DNA from: Pycnopodia helianthoides
Lineage: Eukaryota; Echinodermata; Asteroidea; Forcipulatida; Asteriidae
DNA length: 64,000 nucleotides
Assembly: GCA_032158295.1 (NCBI GenBank)
Contig: CM063247.1
Location: 8,684,675 to 8,748,674, forward strand
Direction: 5' to 3'
Made by a program: the position numbers and the translations under genes. Below are positions 42,993 to 62,532 of the stretch, piece by piece. Position 1 is the stretch's first letter; every line of letters begins with the position of its first letter. A model generated the notes under the pieces. The model was given only the letters and a program-made list of their open reading frames with translations, was not told the DNA's origin and did no database searches.

Positions 42993-44033
42993 TTAATTGG
43001 TGTTGGAAGAACGAAAAGAATAATTCATTCCCTTCGCTGGAACGCCCTGATCTTGTTTCTGAGCCTGTGAAGCCGATTTGGCAACCTGCCCACTTTTCAC
43101 CTGGGCGCGAAACCCTGGTTTAGCGCCTTGCGGGGGAGCCCTCGGGGAGGAATTACCCCAGCGAGATTGCCCACCGCCCATACGGCACTTAACTGCGCCA
43201 TGCCCACTACGCAGACACTTGCTACAACTGTGAGCAAATTTACAAGCGCTAAAGTGACACCCTGTTAAGCCGTTAAATGCAAAGCACAAACCAGACCTAC
43301 TGGCCTGGCTGGCCGGTTGAAAAACATGAGTTTGCCCATTATTAGCAGATGCACGCCAAGAAACATTGGAGGGAAATGGGGCCGAAACAGCGGCCACTGT
43401 CAACCAAAGTTCAGTGTCTAAATTACCCCACGATCGCCCCGGATCAGCTTCCTGCTTTAGACGAAATTGCTCGTCGTACGTGCGCCAACCCAAACCAGGG
43501 TATTGAATTGACGCGGTGCGGATAACCTCCGCATATTTTAACAATTCGGCACAGCGCGTTGGATGTTTCACAATAAATATTGACATAAATGTGTGAAATG
43601 CCGATTGCCACATTCCAAACGACTCCAACTTCTTGCGCAAGGGCCCTGGCTTCCTAATGACCAGCTGATTGCCCTCCATAACAAATTGCAAGTGCTGATC
43701 CGGAGCTCTCGCAATAACCGCATTAGCGGTGTCCTTATACAACAAAGAAAAATCAATGTAGGCCCCTTCCCAAATTTTATCCTTGATGGCCTGGGGAACA
43801 TGAAACCCGAGTGGGGTGAACTGATGCATGCCAATTTGAGGAAGGGGGACAGGCCGCGTTCCTAACCCAAACTCCGTGTCAAGAGGCCCAAGACCACCAC
43901 TAACATTACCAATATTTATGAAGTCATGAGATTGAGACTGAGAGGTGGCTAACAAATTAACATTAGGCCCAGAATTACCGCTGACACTAACGGGAGTAAA
44001 ATTATTAATATACTCACCACCCACTGCTGCCAT
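42993..44033 (-). CDS. Gag-like protein of Ngaro element
   Basis: 346 aa from the first ATG (44033). The frame is open to 44180, including a basic PQKKRK stretch, so an upstream non-ATG or spliced start is possible. The C-terminal part holds two zinc-binding patterns: a CCCH type (C-x8-C-x4-C-x3-H in CFAFNGLTGCHFSACKFAH) and a canonical CCHC knuckle (C-x2-C-x4-H-x4-C in CSKCLRSGHGAVKC). The tail is rich in Gly, Arg, Ser and Gln. Likely nucleic-acid-binding structural protein. Frame intact. Confidence 0.8.
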   Translation of the reverse strand: MAAVGGEYINNFTPVSVSGNSGPNVNLLATSQSQSHDFINIGNVSGGLGPLDTEFGLGTRPVPLPQIGMHQFTPLGFHVPQAIKDKIWEGAYIDFSLLYKDTANAVIARAPDQHLQFVMEGNQLVIRKPGPLRKKLESFGMWQSAFHTFMSIFIVKHPTRCAELLKYAEVIRTASIQYPGLGWRTYDEQFRLKQEADPGRSWGNLDTELWLTVAAVSAPFPSNVSWRASANNGQTHVFQPASQASRSGLCFAFNGLTGCHFSACKFAHSCSKCLRSGHGAVKCRMGGGQSRWGNSSPRAPPQGAKPGFRAQVKSGQVAKSASQAQKQDQGVPAKGMNYSFRSSNTN

Positions 44034-44180
44034 TGGCGGCAAATGGGGCGGCGGAATCAATGAGGGGGCTGGCAAGGAGGGGGCTGGATCGTGAATACCC
44101 CGGGCCCGGGGGAGACTAGTCGTCGATGCACTGGCGGCTGCCGAGGGAGCCTGCTTTCTCTTCTTCTGTGGGGAGCCATC

Positions 44181-45124
44181 TCAAGGAGCCTAGCTGGGCA
44201 GCGAACAACCCGCTTCGGTCGCGGCATGAATTCCACAGCTCAGTCGTCAAATTTACAATGTCAATGAAAGAAACTTCCCGATGACAAACGGTTGATTGTG
44301 GAAGAAGCAATTACGTCCAGTTCACGAATTAATATGCCGCTCACGATGCCAGAATAAATTCCCTAATCGTCTAAACAGATGAATAATGTTATGTCCGATG
44401 AATGATGATTTGAAGCCAGGTAATTATGAAAAAGAAATTGTCGTTCTTCTAACGTAAAGTTGAACTAAAAACTGCACTCCGGTGGCGAGAAGAAATCCAG
44501 GTACATGTATTGACGTAAATACAACAACAAGTTCACGTTTATAACGCAATCCAGAAATAAAATCTCTCCAAAGGCAAGGCCGATGAGATGCAAGTGTGTC
44601 AACAGAAATTGTAGAAGAACCGAACAATTTTTTCCAAACAACCAAAATTAAATTAACAAAATTATGTGTCCAGAAAAATAAAATTGCCCGTTCACATTGA
44701 AAGGCAGTGACAAAGTGACATAAAAACAGGAGAGCCAAACCCACGCTAACGATAGCGTCCCCAACAACGCAAGGATAGAATCCATTGGCTAAATGTTTTC
44801 ACACCACACACCTTATTGGCTAACTGTAAACCTGAACAACATTTTTGCATAAAGAGGACTGTAAAACAAAGCACTGTAAACAATTTGCCCGCGAAAACAT
44901 AATTACCTAAGTTGCCCGACATAAATGCACGTACATGCAGGCACCCCGTCCCATAATAAGTACCCCTTAAGCTTGCACAATTTTATCTGCACAGGGCCGC
45001 AAACCTAGTACGTGTGGGTATAAACACATACAAGTTCGCCCTGTGTATAAAGCATTTTATCGTTGATGGATAAAATGTGATAATAGTAGTGCCATAGCAG
45101 GCCAGGAATTTCATCTTTGAAAGG
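44181..45124. other. Sequence 5' of the Ngaro gag, up to the gap
   Basis: Probably contains the Ngaro 5' terminal region. No second host gene seen. At 45095-45124 a family D MITE (gccaggaatttcatctttga) begins and is cut by the N gap. Confidence 0.35.
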
Positions 45125-45224
45125 NNNNNNNNNNNNNNNNNNNNNNNNNNNNNNNNNNNNNNNNNNNNNNNNNNNNNNNNNNNNNNNNNNNNNNNNNNNN
45201 NNNNNNNNNNNNNNNNNNNNNNNN
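45125..45224. other. Assembly gap (100 N)
   Basis: Exactly 100 undetermined bases, a length often used for gaps of unknown size. True distance across it is unknown. Confidence 0.98.
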
Positions 45225-52335
<7,111 letters not shown>

Positions 52336-52574
52336 CCTGAAGGGTTTGTTTTTCTTGATATAAACCTCATGCACAAGACATCAGTCAAGTAGGGCGCCCT
52401 CGGCTAGTTATCCATGTGTACAAATCTGCGTGTTTCCATTAATCATTGTTTGCCTATGGCCAAAAGCTATACCTGGGAGGTCATTTTTGTTGGTTTACCT
52501 CTTCAGCACTGAAAGATACCATCAAGTAGGAATGAAAATACTCTTCCGAAAACCAATAGAATTATAAAGGGAAG
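52336..52574. other. Unique-looking spacer after the satellite
   Basis: No feature recognised. Confidence 0.4.
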
Positions 52575-53686
52575 ATCCCCAGCTAACACGTAACGTCATC
52601 ATAACATTACTGTGAAGTTGTGTTTTGGTAATGTTAATTCCCAACTAAAACACAACTAACCTGCAACGTTGCAAAAAGGTTGCGGTTTGGTCTTGTTACT
52701 TAATAACCTAAAAACCGTATAAAAACGTCTTGTGAATATTATTTTGCAACGTTTTCTGAATGTTATTGTTCTGTCAAGTTACTTGGTAATGCAGAAACGA
52801 CGTTTTCAATGTTGGTTTTTGACGTCATATACAATCGTTAGGTGAATGTTCTTTCATAACGTTACCTGAAGGTTGTGGTTTTGTCACATTATTTTAAAAC
52901 ATAGATACAACGTTATGGCAATGTTTCTTAAAAACCTCTAAATAAAGTCGCGTTAACGTTTTTTTACAACGTTGCTTGAATGTTGTAGTTTTGTCAGGTT
53001 ACTTGGGAACATTATGACAACGTAATATCACATATGCAAATTAGTAGATTTGGCTAAGAAGTTGTAACATATTTACAACAAATTTCGAGAAATTTGACAA
53101 TTCTTTGAATTAGGTGTACTCATTTCTTCATGTATTTGTCTAAACTATCAGAGGACTTAGTGGCAAATTTAATGTAGTAACTAAACATGTAATTTTACTT
53201 TCAAAAATATTATTAAAGTGGAAAAACTGTAGTAAAAATACACACCCATGATTGCCAAAGCAACAAGTTGGTATGCACTTATATAGTACATGCTGTACAA
53301 TAGTATACAGGTACAGTGAAGTTAGGCAACCGCAACAAGTAGTAATGGCCTACTGGTAAGTTTACATTGTTGAAAGTAATTAATTGATTATATTGTTGTA
53401 TCAATTGCTAATATTCATGAAACTATATATATAATATGAACAATTTATAGTTGATCGAAAAACTTCAGAAAGAAATCATATAATTGCGTCAAGAAATTAC
53501 CTTGTTTTTGCAGTGCAGTTTTTACGTTGTCACAACGTTATTATAAAACATCATAACGCAACGTCATCTAGACGTTGACAAAACTCTACACTTATCCGTC
53601 CGTATGACGTTAAATAAAAACGTTCTCCCAACATTTGATTAACGTCCTAGCAATGTCGAAGGGACGTTATTTTGTTTGCTGGGGAT
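52575..53686. mobile_element. AACGTT-rich terminal-inverted-repeat element
   Basis: ATCCCCAGCTAACA at 52575-52588 and TGTTTGCTGGGGAT at 53673-53686 are inverted with one mismatch. Both outer thirds are packed with aacgtt/acgttg motifs (for example caacgttgc, aaaaacgtc, aacgttacc, acaacgttat) spaced tens of bases apart. The centre (53040-53510) lacks them. No transposase. About 1.1 kb. Confidence 0.75.
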
Positions 53687-54305
53687 TTATATCCAGTTTA
53701 TATCAGTGGAACTCTAGGTGGCAGCAAACATAGTGGAATATTTTCCACTTTGGAAAAAGTACTGAGCATGCACACATCTTTAAGACATTGGATGACCTGG
53801 TAAGTCTATTGACCAATATGAGTCACAGAAGCCTCCACTCTGTGCAAAAAAATCACTAGTCTGTACATTCAAATATATAACAAATTTACATTAACAGTAA
53901 CTTGATAAAAAGTACCTCAAAATAATGTCGCTCTCAGTCAGTATAATGTATCACAGGCTCATGAATGACAAGAAGCGCAGAATCTGGTGAAGGAGTAAAG
54001 ACATCCGCAGTCTGCTTGGAGGAGAGGTAGTGTAGGCAGGCTTTTGGTTGAAGTAGAAACTAAAAACTGCCGACTACAACTGCGAACTACAAACTCCAAA
54101 CCCCAAACTCCAACCTCCATTCTCCAAACTCCAATCTGGAAAGGGGTTGTTACAACCAAATTAAGGACAAGGTAATTACATGCTGAAAATTGACGAGATT
54201 TTTCACTTTCTTCTCCTGACCTAACAGATTGAGCCCCACGTTTTTCAGGTTTATTTTTTTTTTATGGATGATCACACAAAACAAAAACGGTGTCTGAGAC
54301 TTTTT
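53687..54305. other. Spacer between repeats
   Basis: No gene recognised. 54070-54130 is a short (aactccaa(a/c)c)n-like run. Confidence 0.35.
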
Positions 54306-57300
54306 TGTCAGATCTACCAGTCCTGTATAATACCTTTAATAATACTCAACTGTACCTTTTTACGAGCCATGGGATGTAGAGGCGACACAGACAGCACACA
54401 CTCATGAAGACAAAGCTGAGCCTAATGGAAAAAGACAATTCAGAAGAACACATATAAAAAGTTTGGAAGTAATTATATTCTGGGAAGAAACTGCAGACAC
54501 AGATTTTGTAAGTGTAACTTTTTTGTTAAGGACTGTGGCAAGTCAAGATAAATTGGTTTATGCACACAAGTGACAGGAGGGTAATTGGTAGCAAGAGGGA
54601 CTGGCCAGAGATCAGTGACTACGACTGACCAAATCAAGTTTTTTTTCTACACTTGGTCACTTAACTCCAATGGATTTTGATATTATAAGTTTGCCTCTGC
54701 TGCTCGAAATCCAATCTGGATTGAGCCTGACCCATAATCTGACTATGCATTTATCCCTTGTTCTGTGCTACAATAATTAGCGGTCCAGTGATGCAAACCT
54801 CAAAGAACAGACTGGGCTTGTTATCATAACAACACAAAAAGACACTTTAAATGTGGTTCCATCAGCCTGCGGCGCATATGTTATGATCTGAAAGTCTCCA
54901 AACTATAAGTGAAGGTCAATAACTCAAAGAGCCTGTACTTTCTCAGGTGCAATAAAAAATTTCAAACAAAATCCCACTGATATAAAACTTGATTCAATAA
55001 GGAAAATATCAACAACTTCAAATATTGATAGGGTTAAACAAGCTTCAACAGTTAAGTTAGAAAGTGTACGATTTCAAGAGAAGATCTTATATGCAAAAGA
55101 CCACTCTAAGGTCAAGCTGCCAACATTTTCATCTTGCAGTCAAGGAAATTTTCTACAATAAATTGGGCGTTATGAAGAACATGGGGGAAAACCTAAATTA
55201 ATTGGGGAGATTTTCAAATTTGTTTATCTGAACATGGAAAGATGGATTTATTTTCGCAGAAACAGGGAGAGTTGGCTGCTCTAAGGATGGCAAAAAAACA
55301 GTTCTTTGGCAGTGTAAATGAGCTGGTTTGCGGGGTAAAATCACCTCCAGCAAACAGCTAGACACAGACCAAAGTGTCTGATCAGAAATTAAATTCAGCC
55401 CTCACACACTAAATTCTGACGAGTGGCAAGCAACATCATAACCCTGCAGGAGCAAAGGCCATCATTTTGATTTAGAACGCACACCCGAAAAATACATGTA
55501 ATGTACATCACGAAGTAGTTACTTGAGGAAGAAAGATATAAAATCCAATATTAACTTTGAGTCAATCTGCTAAATATCTTCCAACTCTGTTTTTGAACTA
55601 CCCACCCCATAAAAGAAATGAAATCACTTTTGCGTCAGTGCTTGTTCAGATAAAAACAGTTTACATGTTAAACTGTGTAGATAATGGATTTCTCTCTTTG
55701 ATTCTGGTCTTGTAACAGAAATTCTGGTCATACTAGTGGTTACTGCATATTGTAGGCAACATGCAAGCCCTCTATTCTTGTGGATTTCCCAACCAAGTTC
55801 AAGTCCTGGAACAAGGGGCAAATTCCATAGGGCTTTTCAAGCTGACTACAGTCAGAAACGATATGGGGAAGAAGAAACTTCCCGAAAACTGAACTTTTGA
55901 TTTAGGTCACAAACTGTCTCTTCTACCAGAGCTACCTGTATTACACGTTTAATAATACTCAACTGTACCTTTTCATGAGCCATGGGATGTAGAGGCGACA
56001 CAGACAGCACAACCATTTGAGGAAAAAGCTGTGCCTACTGGACAAAGACAATTCAGAAGAACACATATAAAAAGTTTGCAAATAATTATGTTCTGGGAAG
56101 AAACTGCAGACACAGATTTTGTAAGTGTATTTTTTTTTAGGACTGTGGCAAGTCAAGGTAGAATGGTTTGTGCACACAAGTGACAAGTGGGTAATTGGTA
56201 GCAGGAGGGACTGACCAGAGATCAGTGACCACTACTGACCAATTCAAGTTTTTTCTACACTTGGTTACTTAACTCCAACAGATTTTGAAATTATAAGTTT
56301 GCCTCTGCTGCTCAAAATCCAATCTGGATTGAGCCTGACCCATAATCTGACTATGCAATCATCCCTTGTCCTGTTCTACAATAATTAGTGGCGTGTTGTG
56401 ACCTAGCGGTCCAGTGATGCAAACCTCACAGAACAGACTGGGCTTGTTATCATAACAACACAAAAAGACACTTTAAATGTGGTTCCATCAGCCTGCGGCG
56501 CATATGTTATGATCTGAAAGTCTCCAAACTATAAGTGAAGGTCAATATCTCAAAGAGCCTGTACTTTCTCAGGTGCAACAAAAAATTCAAACAAAATCCC
56601 ACTGATATAAAACTTGATTCAATAAGGAAAATATCAACAACTTCAAATATTGATAGGGTTTAACAAGCTTCAACAGTTAAGTTAGAAAGTGTACGATTTC
56701 AAGAGAAGATCTTATATGCAAAAGACCACTCTAAGGTCAAGCTGCCAACATTTTCATCTTGCAGTCAAGGATTTTTTCTACAATAAATTGGGCGTTATGA
56801 AGAACATGGGGGAAAACCTAAATTAATTGGGGAGATTTTCAAATTTGTTTATCTGAACATGGAAAGATGGATTTATTTTCGCAGAAACAGGGAGAGTTGG
56901 CTGCTCTAAGGATGGCAAAAAAACAGTTCTTTGGCAGTGTAAATGAGCTGGTTTGCGGGGTAAAATCACCTCCAGCAAACAGCTAGACACAGACCAAAGT
57001 GTCTGATCAGAAATTAAATTCAGCCCTCACACACTAAATTCTGACGAGTGGCAAGCAACATCATAACCCTGCAGGAGCAAAGGCCATCATTTTGATTTGG
57101 AACGCAGACCCGAAAAATACATGTAATGTACATCACGAAGTAGTTACTTGAGGAAGAAAGATATAAAATCCAATGTTAACTTTGACTCAATCTGCTAAAT
57201 ATCTTCCAACTCTGTTTTTGAACTACCCACCCCATAAAAGAAATGAAATCACTTTTGCGTCAGTGCTTGTTCAGATAAAAACAGTTTACATGTTAAACTG

Positions 57301-59900
57301 TGTAGATAATGGATTTCTCTCTTTGATTCTGGTCTTGTAACAGAAATTCTGGTCTTACTAGTGGTTACTGCATATTGTAGGCAACATGCAAGCCCTGCAT
57401 TCCTGTGGATTTCCCAACCAAGTTCAAGCCCCGGAACAAGGGGCAAATTCCATAGGGCTTTTCAAGCTGACTACCGTCAGAAACGATATGGGGAAGAAGA
57501 AACTTCCCGAAAACTGAACTTTTGATTTAGGTCACAAACTGTCTCTTCTACCAGAGCTACCTGTATTACACGTTTAATAATACTCAACTGTACCTTTTCA
57601 TGAGCCATGGGATGTAGAGGCGACACATACAGCACAAACATTTGAAGAAAAAGCTGTGCCTACTGGACAAAGACAATTCAGAAGAACACATATAAAAAGT
57701 TTGCAAATAATTATGTTCTGGGAAGAAACTGCAGACACAGATTTTGTAAGTGTATTTTTTTTTTTAGGACTGTGGCAAGTCAAGGTAAAATGGTTTGTGC
57801 ACACAAGTGACAAGTGGGTAATTGGTAGCAGGAGGGACTGACCAGAGATCAGTGACCACTACTGACCAATTCAAGTTTTTTCTACACTTGGTTACTTAAC
57901 TCCAACAGATTTTGAAATTATAAGTTTGCCTCTGCTGCTCGAAATCCAATCTGGATTGAGCCTGACCCGTAATCTGACTATGCAATCATCCCTTGTCCTG
58001 TTCTACAATAATTAGTGGCGTGTTGTGGCCTAGCGGTCCAGTGATGCAAACCTCACAGAACAGACTGGGCTTGTTATCATAACAACACAAAAAGACACTT
58101 TAAATGTGGTTCCATCAGCCTGCGGCGCATATGTTATGATCTGAAAGTCTCCAAACTATAAGTGAAGGTCAATAACTCAAAGAGCCTGTACTTTCTCAGG
58201 TGCAATAAAAAATTCAAACAAAATCCCACTGACATAAAACTTGATTCAATAAGGAAAGTATCAACAACTTCAAATATTGACAGGGTTTAACAAGCTTCAA
58301 CAGTTAAGTTAGAAAGTGTACGATTTCAAGAGAAGATCTTATATGCAAAAGACCACTCTGAGGTCAAGCTGCCAACATTTTCATCTTGCAGTCAAGGAAA
58401 ATTCCTACAACAATCTGGGCGTTATGAAGAACATGGGGGAAAACCTAAAATAATTGGGGAGATTTTCAAATTTGTTTATCTGAACATGGAGAGATGGATT
58501 TATTTTCGCAGAAACAGGGAGAGTTGGCTGCTCTAAGGATGGCAAAAAACAGTTCTTTGGCAGTGTACATGAGCTGGTTTGCGGGGTAAAATCACCTCCA
58601 GCAAACAGCTAGACACAGACCAAAGTGTCTGATCAGAAATTAAATTCAGCCCTCACACACTAAATTCTGACGAGTGGCAAGCAACATCATAACCCTGCAG
58701 GAGCAAAGGCCATCATTTTGAGTTGGAACGCAAACCCGAAAAATACATGTAATGTACATCACGAAGTAGTTACTTGAGGAAGAAAGATATAAAATCCAAT
58801 ATTAACTTTGAGTCAATCTGCTAAATATCTTCCAACTCTGTTTTTGAACTACCCACCTCATAAAAGAAATGAAATCACTTTTGCGTCAGTGCTTGTTCAG
58901 ATAAAAACAGTTTACATGTTAAACTGTGTAGATAATGGATTTCTCTCTTTGATTCTGGTCTTGTAACAGAAATTCTGGTCATACTAGTGGTTACTGCATA
59001 TTGTAGGCAACATGCAAGCCCTCTATTCTTGTGGATTTCCCAACCAAGTTCAAGTCCTGGAACAAGGGGCAAATTCCATAGGGCTTTTCAAGCTGACTAC
59101 AGTCAGAAACGATATGGGGAAGAAGAAACTTCCCGAAAACTGAACTTTTGATTTAGGTCACAAACTGTCTCTTCTACCAGAGCTACCTGTATAACACGTT
59201 TAATAATACTCAACTGTACCTTTTCATGAGCCATGGGATGTAGAGGCGACACAGACAGCACAACCATTTGAGGAAAAAGCTGTGCCTACTGGACAAAGAC
59301 ATTCAGAAGAACACATATAAAAAGTTTGCAAATAATTATGTTCTGGGAAGAAACTGCAGACACAGATTTTGTAAGTGTATTTTTTTTTTAGGACTGTGGC
59401 AAGTCAAGGTAAAATGGTTTGTGCACACAAGTGACAAGTGGGTAATTGGTAGCAGGAGGGACTGACCAGAGATCAGTGACCACTACTGACCAATTCAAGT
59501 TTTTTCTACACTTGGTTACTTAACTCCAACAGATTTTGAAATTATAAGTTTGCCTCTGCTGCTCGAAATCCAATCTGGATTGAGCCTGACCCATAATCTG
59601 ACTATGCAATCATCCCTTGTCCTGTTCTACAATAATTAGTGGCGTGTTGTGGCCTAGCGGTCCAGTGATGCAAACCTCACAGAACAGACTGGGCTTGTTA
59701 TCATAACAACACAAAAAGACACTTTAAATGTGGTTCCATCAGCCTGCGGCGCATATGTTATGATCTGAAAGTCTCCAAACTATAAGTGAAGGTCAATATC
59801 TCAAAGAGCCTGTACTTTCTCAGGTGCAACAAAAAATTCAAACAAAATCCCACTGATATAAAACTTGATTCAATAAGGAAAATATCAACAACTTCAAATA
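54306..59900. repeat. ~1,625-bp satellite array, about 3.4 units
   Basis: The phrase aataatactcaactgtacct recurs at about 54339, 55951, 57576 and 59202 (spacings 1612, 1625, 1626). Units 2 and 3 are nearly identical and unit 1 is more diverged. A 65-aa - strand frame (MPLVPGLELGWEIH...) recurs at 55624, 57249 and 58875 but has no recognisable homology and changes between units. The fourth unit is cut at 59900, where a SINE begins abruptly. Confidence 0.92.
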
Positions 59901-60002
59901 CAAGTGCCTTGCTCAAGGACACAAGTGTCATGACCAGGAATCGAATCCCATTCAGAACTTGAGTCCAATGCAGTTGACCGCTCGACCATGATACACCAAC
60001 CC
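59901..60002 (-). mobile_element. tRNA-headed SINE fragment at the satellite edge
   Basis: The inverse gives gtgtatcatggtcgagcggt (box A region), ggattcgattcctggtcatg (box B) and gacacttgtgtccttgagca. It starts exactly where satellite homology stops. Confidence 0.55.
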
Positions 60003-60620
60003 ATTGGTAACTGTCAAAGACCAGTATCCGCATTTTATCTGACCCAACATCCACATGAAATAACAACCCTGTGAAAATTTAGGCTAAATCGGTCATTGGA
60101 GTCATGAGAAAATAGTGAAAAACCCTTAAATGTCTTCACTGTTTTCAAACAACGGGTTTGGGCTAGGGAGATAAAAACTCAATGTTTCACTGTTGACTTT
60201 TATTGTATCTCTCTTGAGAATTTTGCCTATAAATCAGCATTATTTTGACAAAAAAAACAATCTTTGACCCTACCTTTAAAACACAAGGCCAACATCAGTA
60301 ACTGCAAAAGACCAATATCCACACTTTGTGTGTCCTAACAAATACATGTAATAACAAACCTGTGAAAGTTTAAGCTCAATTGGTCATCAGAGTCACAAGA
60401 AAATAGTAAAAAAAAGAAAAACTTATACGTTTTCACCGTTCTCAAACATTGTGTTTTGGATTCGCGTCATCACACTAATTGTTTTACTCATTTTTTTTAA
60501 ACTACAGCAATTCAGGCAAAATAATTTTGAAGGGAGTTTTCCCCCATGTGACCATCCTAAGTTATGTGTAAATCTGTGAACATTTATATTTTTATCTTAA
60601 ATGTTGTGCCTCCCTTTAAA
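60003..60620. mobile_element. Two tandem MITE family A copies
   Basis: gtcaaagaccagtatccgc (60009) and caaaagaccaatatccacac (60306) each start a module containing (a/g)aaaat(t)ta(g)gct-caat(c/t)ggtcat and ttttcact/accgtt-ctcaaac. Both are diverged. Confidence 0.55.
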
Positions 60621-60719
60621 GAGAATAAGCAGGGTTGGATCCACCTCCTACCCCACCACAAACAAAAAGAGATTAGTTTCAATCTAGATAGACCTCAATG
60701 GTTACAAAGTTTATACAGT

Positions 60720-60985
60720 GGTGTAAAGACACTTAACCGAAATTGCTTTTCTTCACCCATGGGGAAATAGGTACCTGTGAGGGCACAGGTGGCTCTTGTG
60801 ATTCATTTAGCTTGATGCCCTACACAATTGTCAGCATAGGCTGTATACTCCCCAGGGAGTTGAGATTTTTGAAGGAATGAAATAAATGGCCCAGTGACCA
60901 GGGTTTATAATTGTTGGAGTGCCATGAGCGTTACTGAGTGATAGATTTGAGCGCTATAAGAGAAGCCACTATTACTATTATTATT
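60720..60985 (+). mobile_element. SINE body and tail fragment
   Basis: agacacttaaccgaaattgc, gcataggctgtatactcccc, gaatgaaataaatggccc and a (tat)n tail at 60970-60986. Matches 6440-6690. Confidence 0.65.
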
Positions 60986-61204
60986 GGGCTCAGAACCCTT
61001 GCCTCGATCCCCTCTCCTGCTCAGAACCCTTGCCTCCCCTCTCCCCCCACCCCGACAAATGAGATAAAAAAAGTACACAAATCAATGGTTCGATACATTA
61101 AATAGACCCCCCTAATTATGTCATTGCCCTGCTTGCCTTTATTTCAAATATCAAGTAATAAACCACAAGGAAAAATCGACTGGGTAAATTTTAAACAATT
61201 TTAG

Positions 61205-61320
61205 GTTGAACAAAGAAAAATTGATTAGAGCTAGACTTGAACCTGCGACCTCTAATTTAACGTGTTAGTGCCCTATACACCAGAGCTATCTAGCCCTAAT
61301 GTTTCTTTGTTCAACCCAAA
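61205..61320 (-). mobile_element. tRNA-derived SINE (family F), copy 3
   Basis: On the - strand: agggctagatagctctggtg, then agaggtcgcaggttcaagtc (T-arm) and gctctaatcaatttttctt, tgttcaacc. Same head and body as 24450-24545. Confidence 0.6.
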
Positions 61321-61515
61321 ATTACGATAAAATGCAATCGTTAAAAGACACCATCAAAATGGAAAATCAGCCCTTCTATGTATAGCTAGGATTCATTTCT
61401 ATTTATACCTACCACTGTATAGGAACCTTTTTGTGCATACGGAACGCAGGTGTCTTACTGTACCACCTGGATACCTGAAAAATAAAAACCCAAAATCTGA
61501 GTCACACTTTAAAAC

Positions 61516-62532
61516 CTAGCCACCAGTGTTCACAAGGCCCTTAGGCACCAGTGTTCCATAGGCCCTCGGCACAAGTGTTCAATGTTCAATAGGCCCTTGG
61601 CACAAGTGTTCAATAGGCCAAAGACACCAGAGTACCGTAGGCCCAAGGCACCAGTGTTCCATAGGCCCTTGGCACCAGTGTTTCATATGCCCTAAGCACT
61701 AGTGTTCCATAGGCCCTCGGCACAAGTGTTCAATGTTCAATAGGCCCTTGGCACAAGTGTTCAATAGGCCAAAGACACCAGAGTACCATAGGCCGAAGGC
61801 ACCAGTGTTCCATACATGTAGGCCCTAGGTCGTGTCCAGTGTTGTTCCATAGGCCCTAAGCACTAGTGTTCCATAGGCCCTAGTGTTCTGTAGGCCTTAA
61901 GTACCAGTGTTCCATAGGCTGAAGGTAGATCTTATGTACCAGTGTTCCATAGGCCAAAGGCACCAGTGTTCCATACATGTAGGCCATAGCGGGACCAGTG
62001 TTCCATAGGCCCTCGTCACCAGTAATCCGTAGGCCATAGGCGTACCAGTGTTCAAAAGGCACAAGTGTTCCTTAGACCCACGGCACCAGTGTTTCATACA
62101 TGCAGGTCCTAAGCTCCAGTGTTCCATAGGCCCTAAGTACTAGTGTTCCATAGGCCCTATTGTTCTGTATGCCCTAGGTACAAGGGTTCCATAGGCCCTA
62201 GGCAACAGTAATCTAGAGGCCCTTGGTACTGACTGTAGGTGCTTGGTACCAATTTTCTGTAGGCCCTAGACACCAGCATTTCGGGGGCCCTAGGTACCAG
62301 TGTTCCGTAGGCCCAAGGCACTAGTGTTCCAAAGGCCCTGGGCACAAGTGTTCCCTAGACCAAAGGCACCAGTGTTTCATAGGTCCTAGTGTTCTGTAAG
62401 CCCTAGGTACAAGGGTTCCATAGGCCCTATAGGCACCAGTGGTCTTGAGGCCCTTGGTACTGACTGTAGGCCCTTGGTACCGGTGTTCCGTAGGCCCTAG
62501 ACACCAGCGTTTCTGGGGCCCTAGGTACTAAA
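61516..62532 (+). repeat. ~24-bp minisatellite, about 40 units
   Basis: Variants of ggcaccagtgttccataggc with cctt/ccta/cctc between units. Larger blocks are also repeated (the stretch at about 61555-61640 recurs at about 61710-61795), showing secondary duplication. Open frames on the - strand (MEHWSLGP..., GTLVPRAYGTL...) are by-products of the unit. Confidence 0.9.

Larger units (their letters stand above)
39876..44180 (-). mobile_element. Ngaro/DIRS-type tyrosine-recombinase retrotransposon
   Basis: On the - strand, four open frames in order: gag (44033-42993), RT-RNase H (42970-41435), tyrosine recombinase (41402-40485) and an SGNH hydrolase (40501-39926). All are free of internal stops. 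This order, without a DIRS-type methyltransferase, matches the Ngaro group, some of which carry a hydrolase frame. A 44-base A tract (T on the + strand, 39876-39919) follows the last stop by six bases. The split direct repeats expected at Ngaro ends were not identified, so the outer limits are uncertain. Confidence 0.85.

Noticed and set aside
55624..59072. 65-aa minus-strand frame (MPLVPGLELGWEIH...) repeated three times
   Set aside because: It lies inside the 1,625-bp satellite, has no recognisable homology or context, and repeats only because the DNA repeats.
61880..62345. Minus-strand frames rich in GTLVP/EHWY repeats
   Set aside because: By-products of the ~24-bp minisatellite.
61516..62532. 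CRISPR-like array
   Set aside because: Short direct repeats have no unique spacers of constant length, and the genome is an animal nuclear one.
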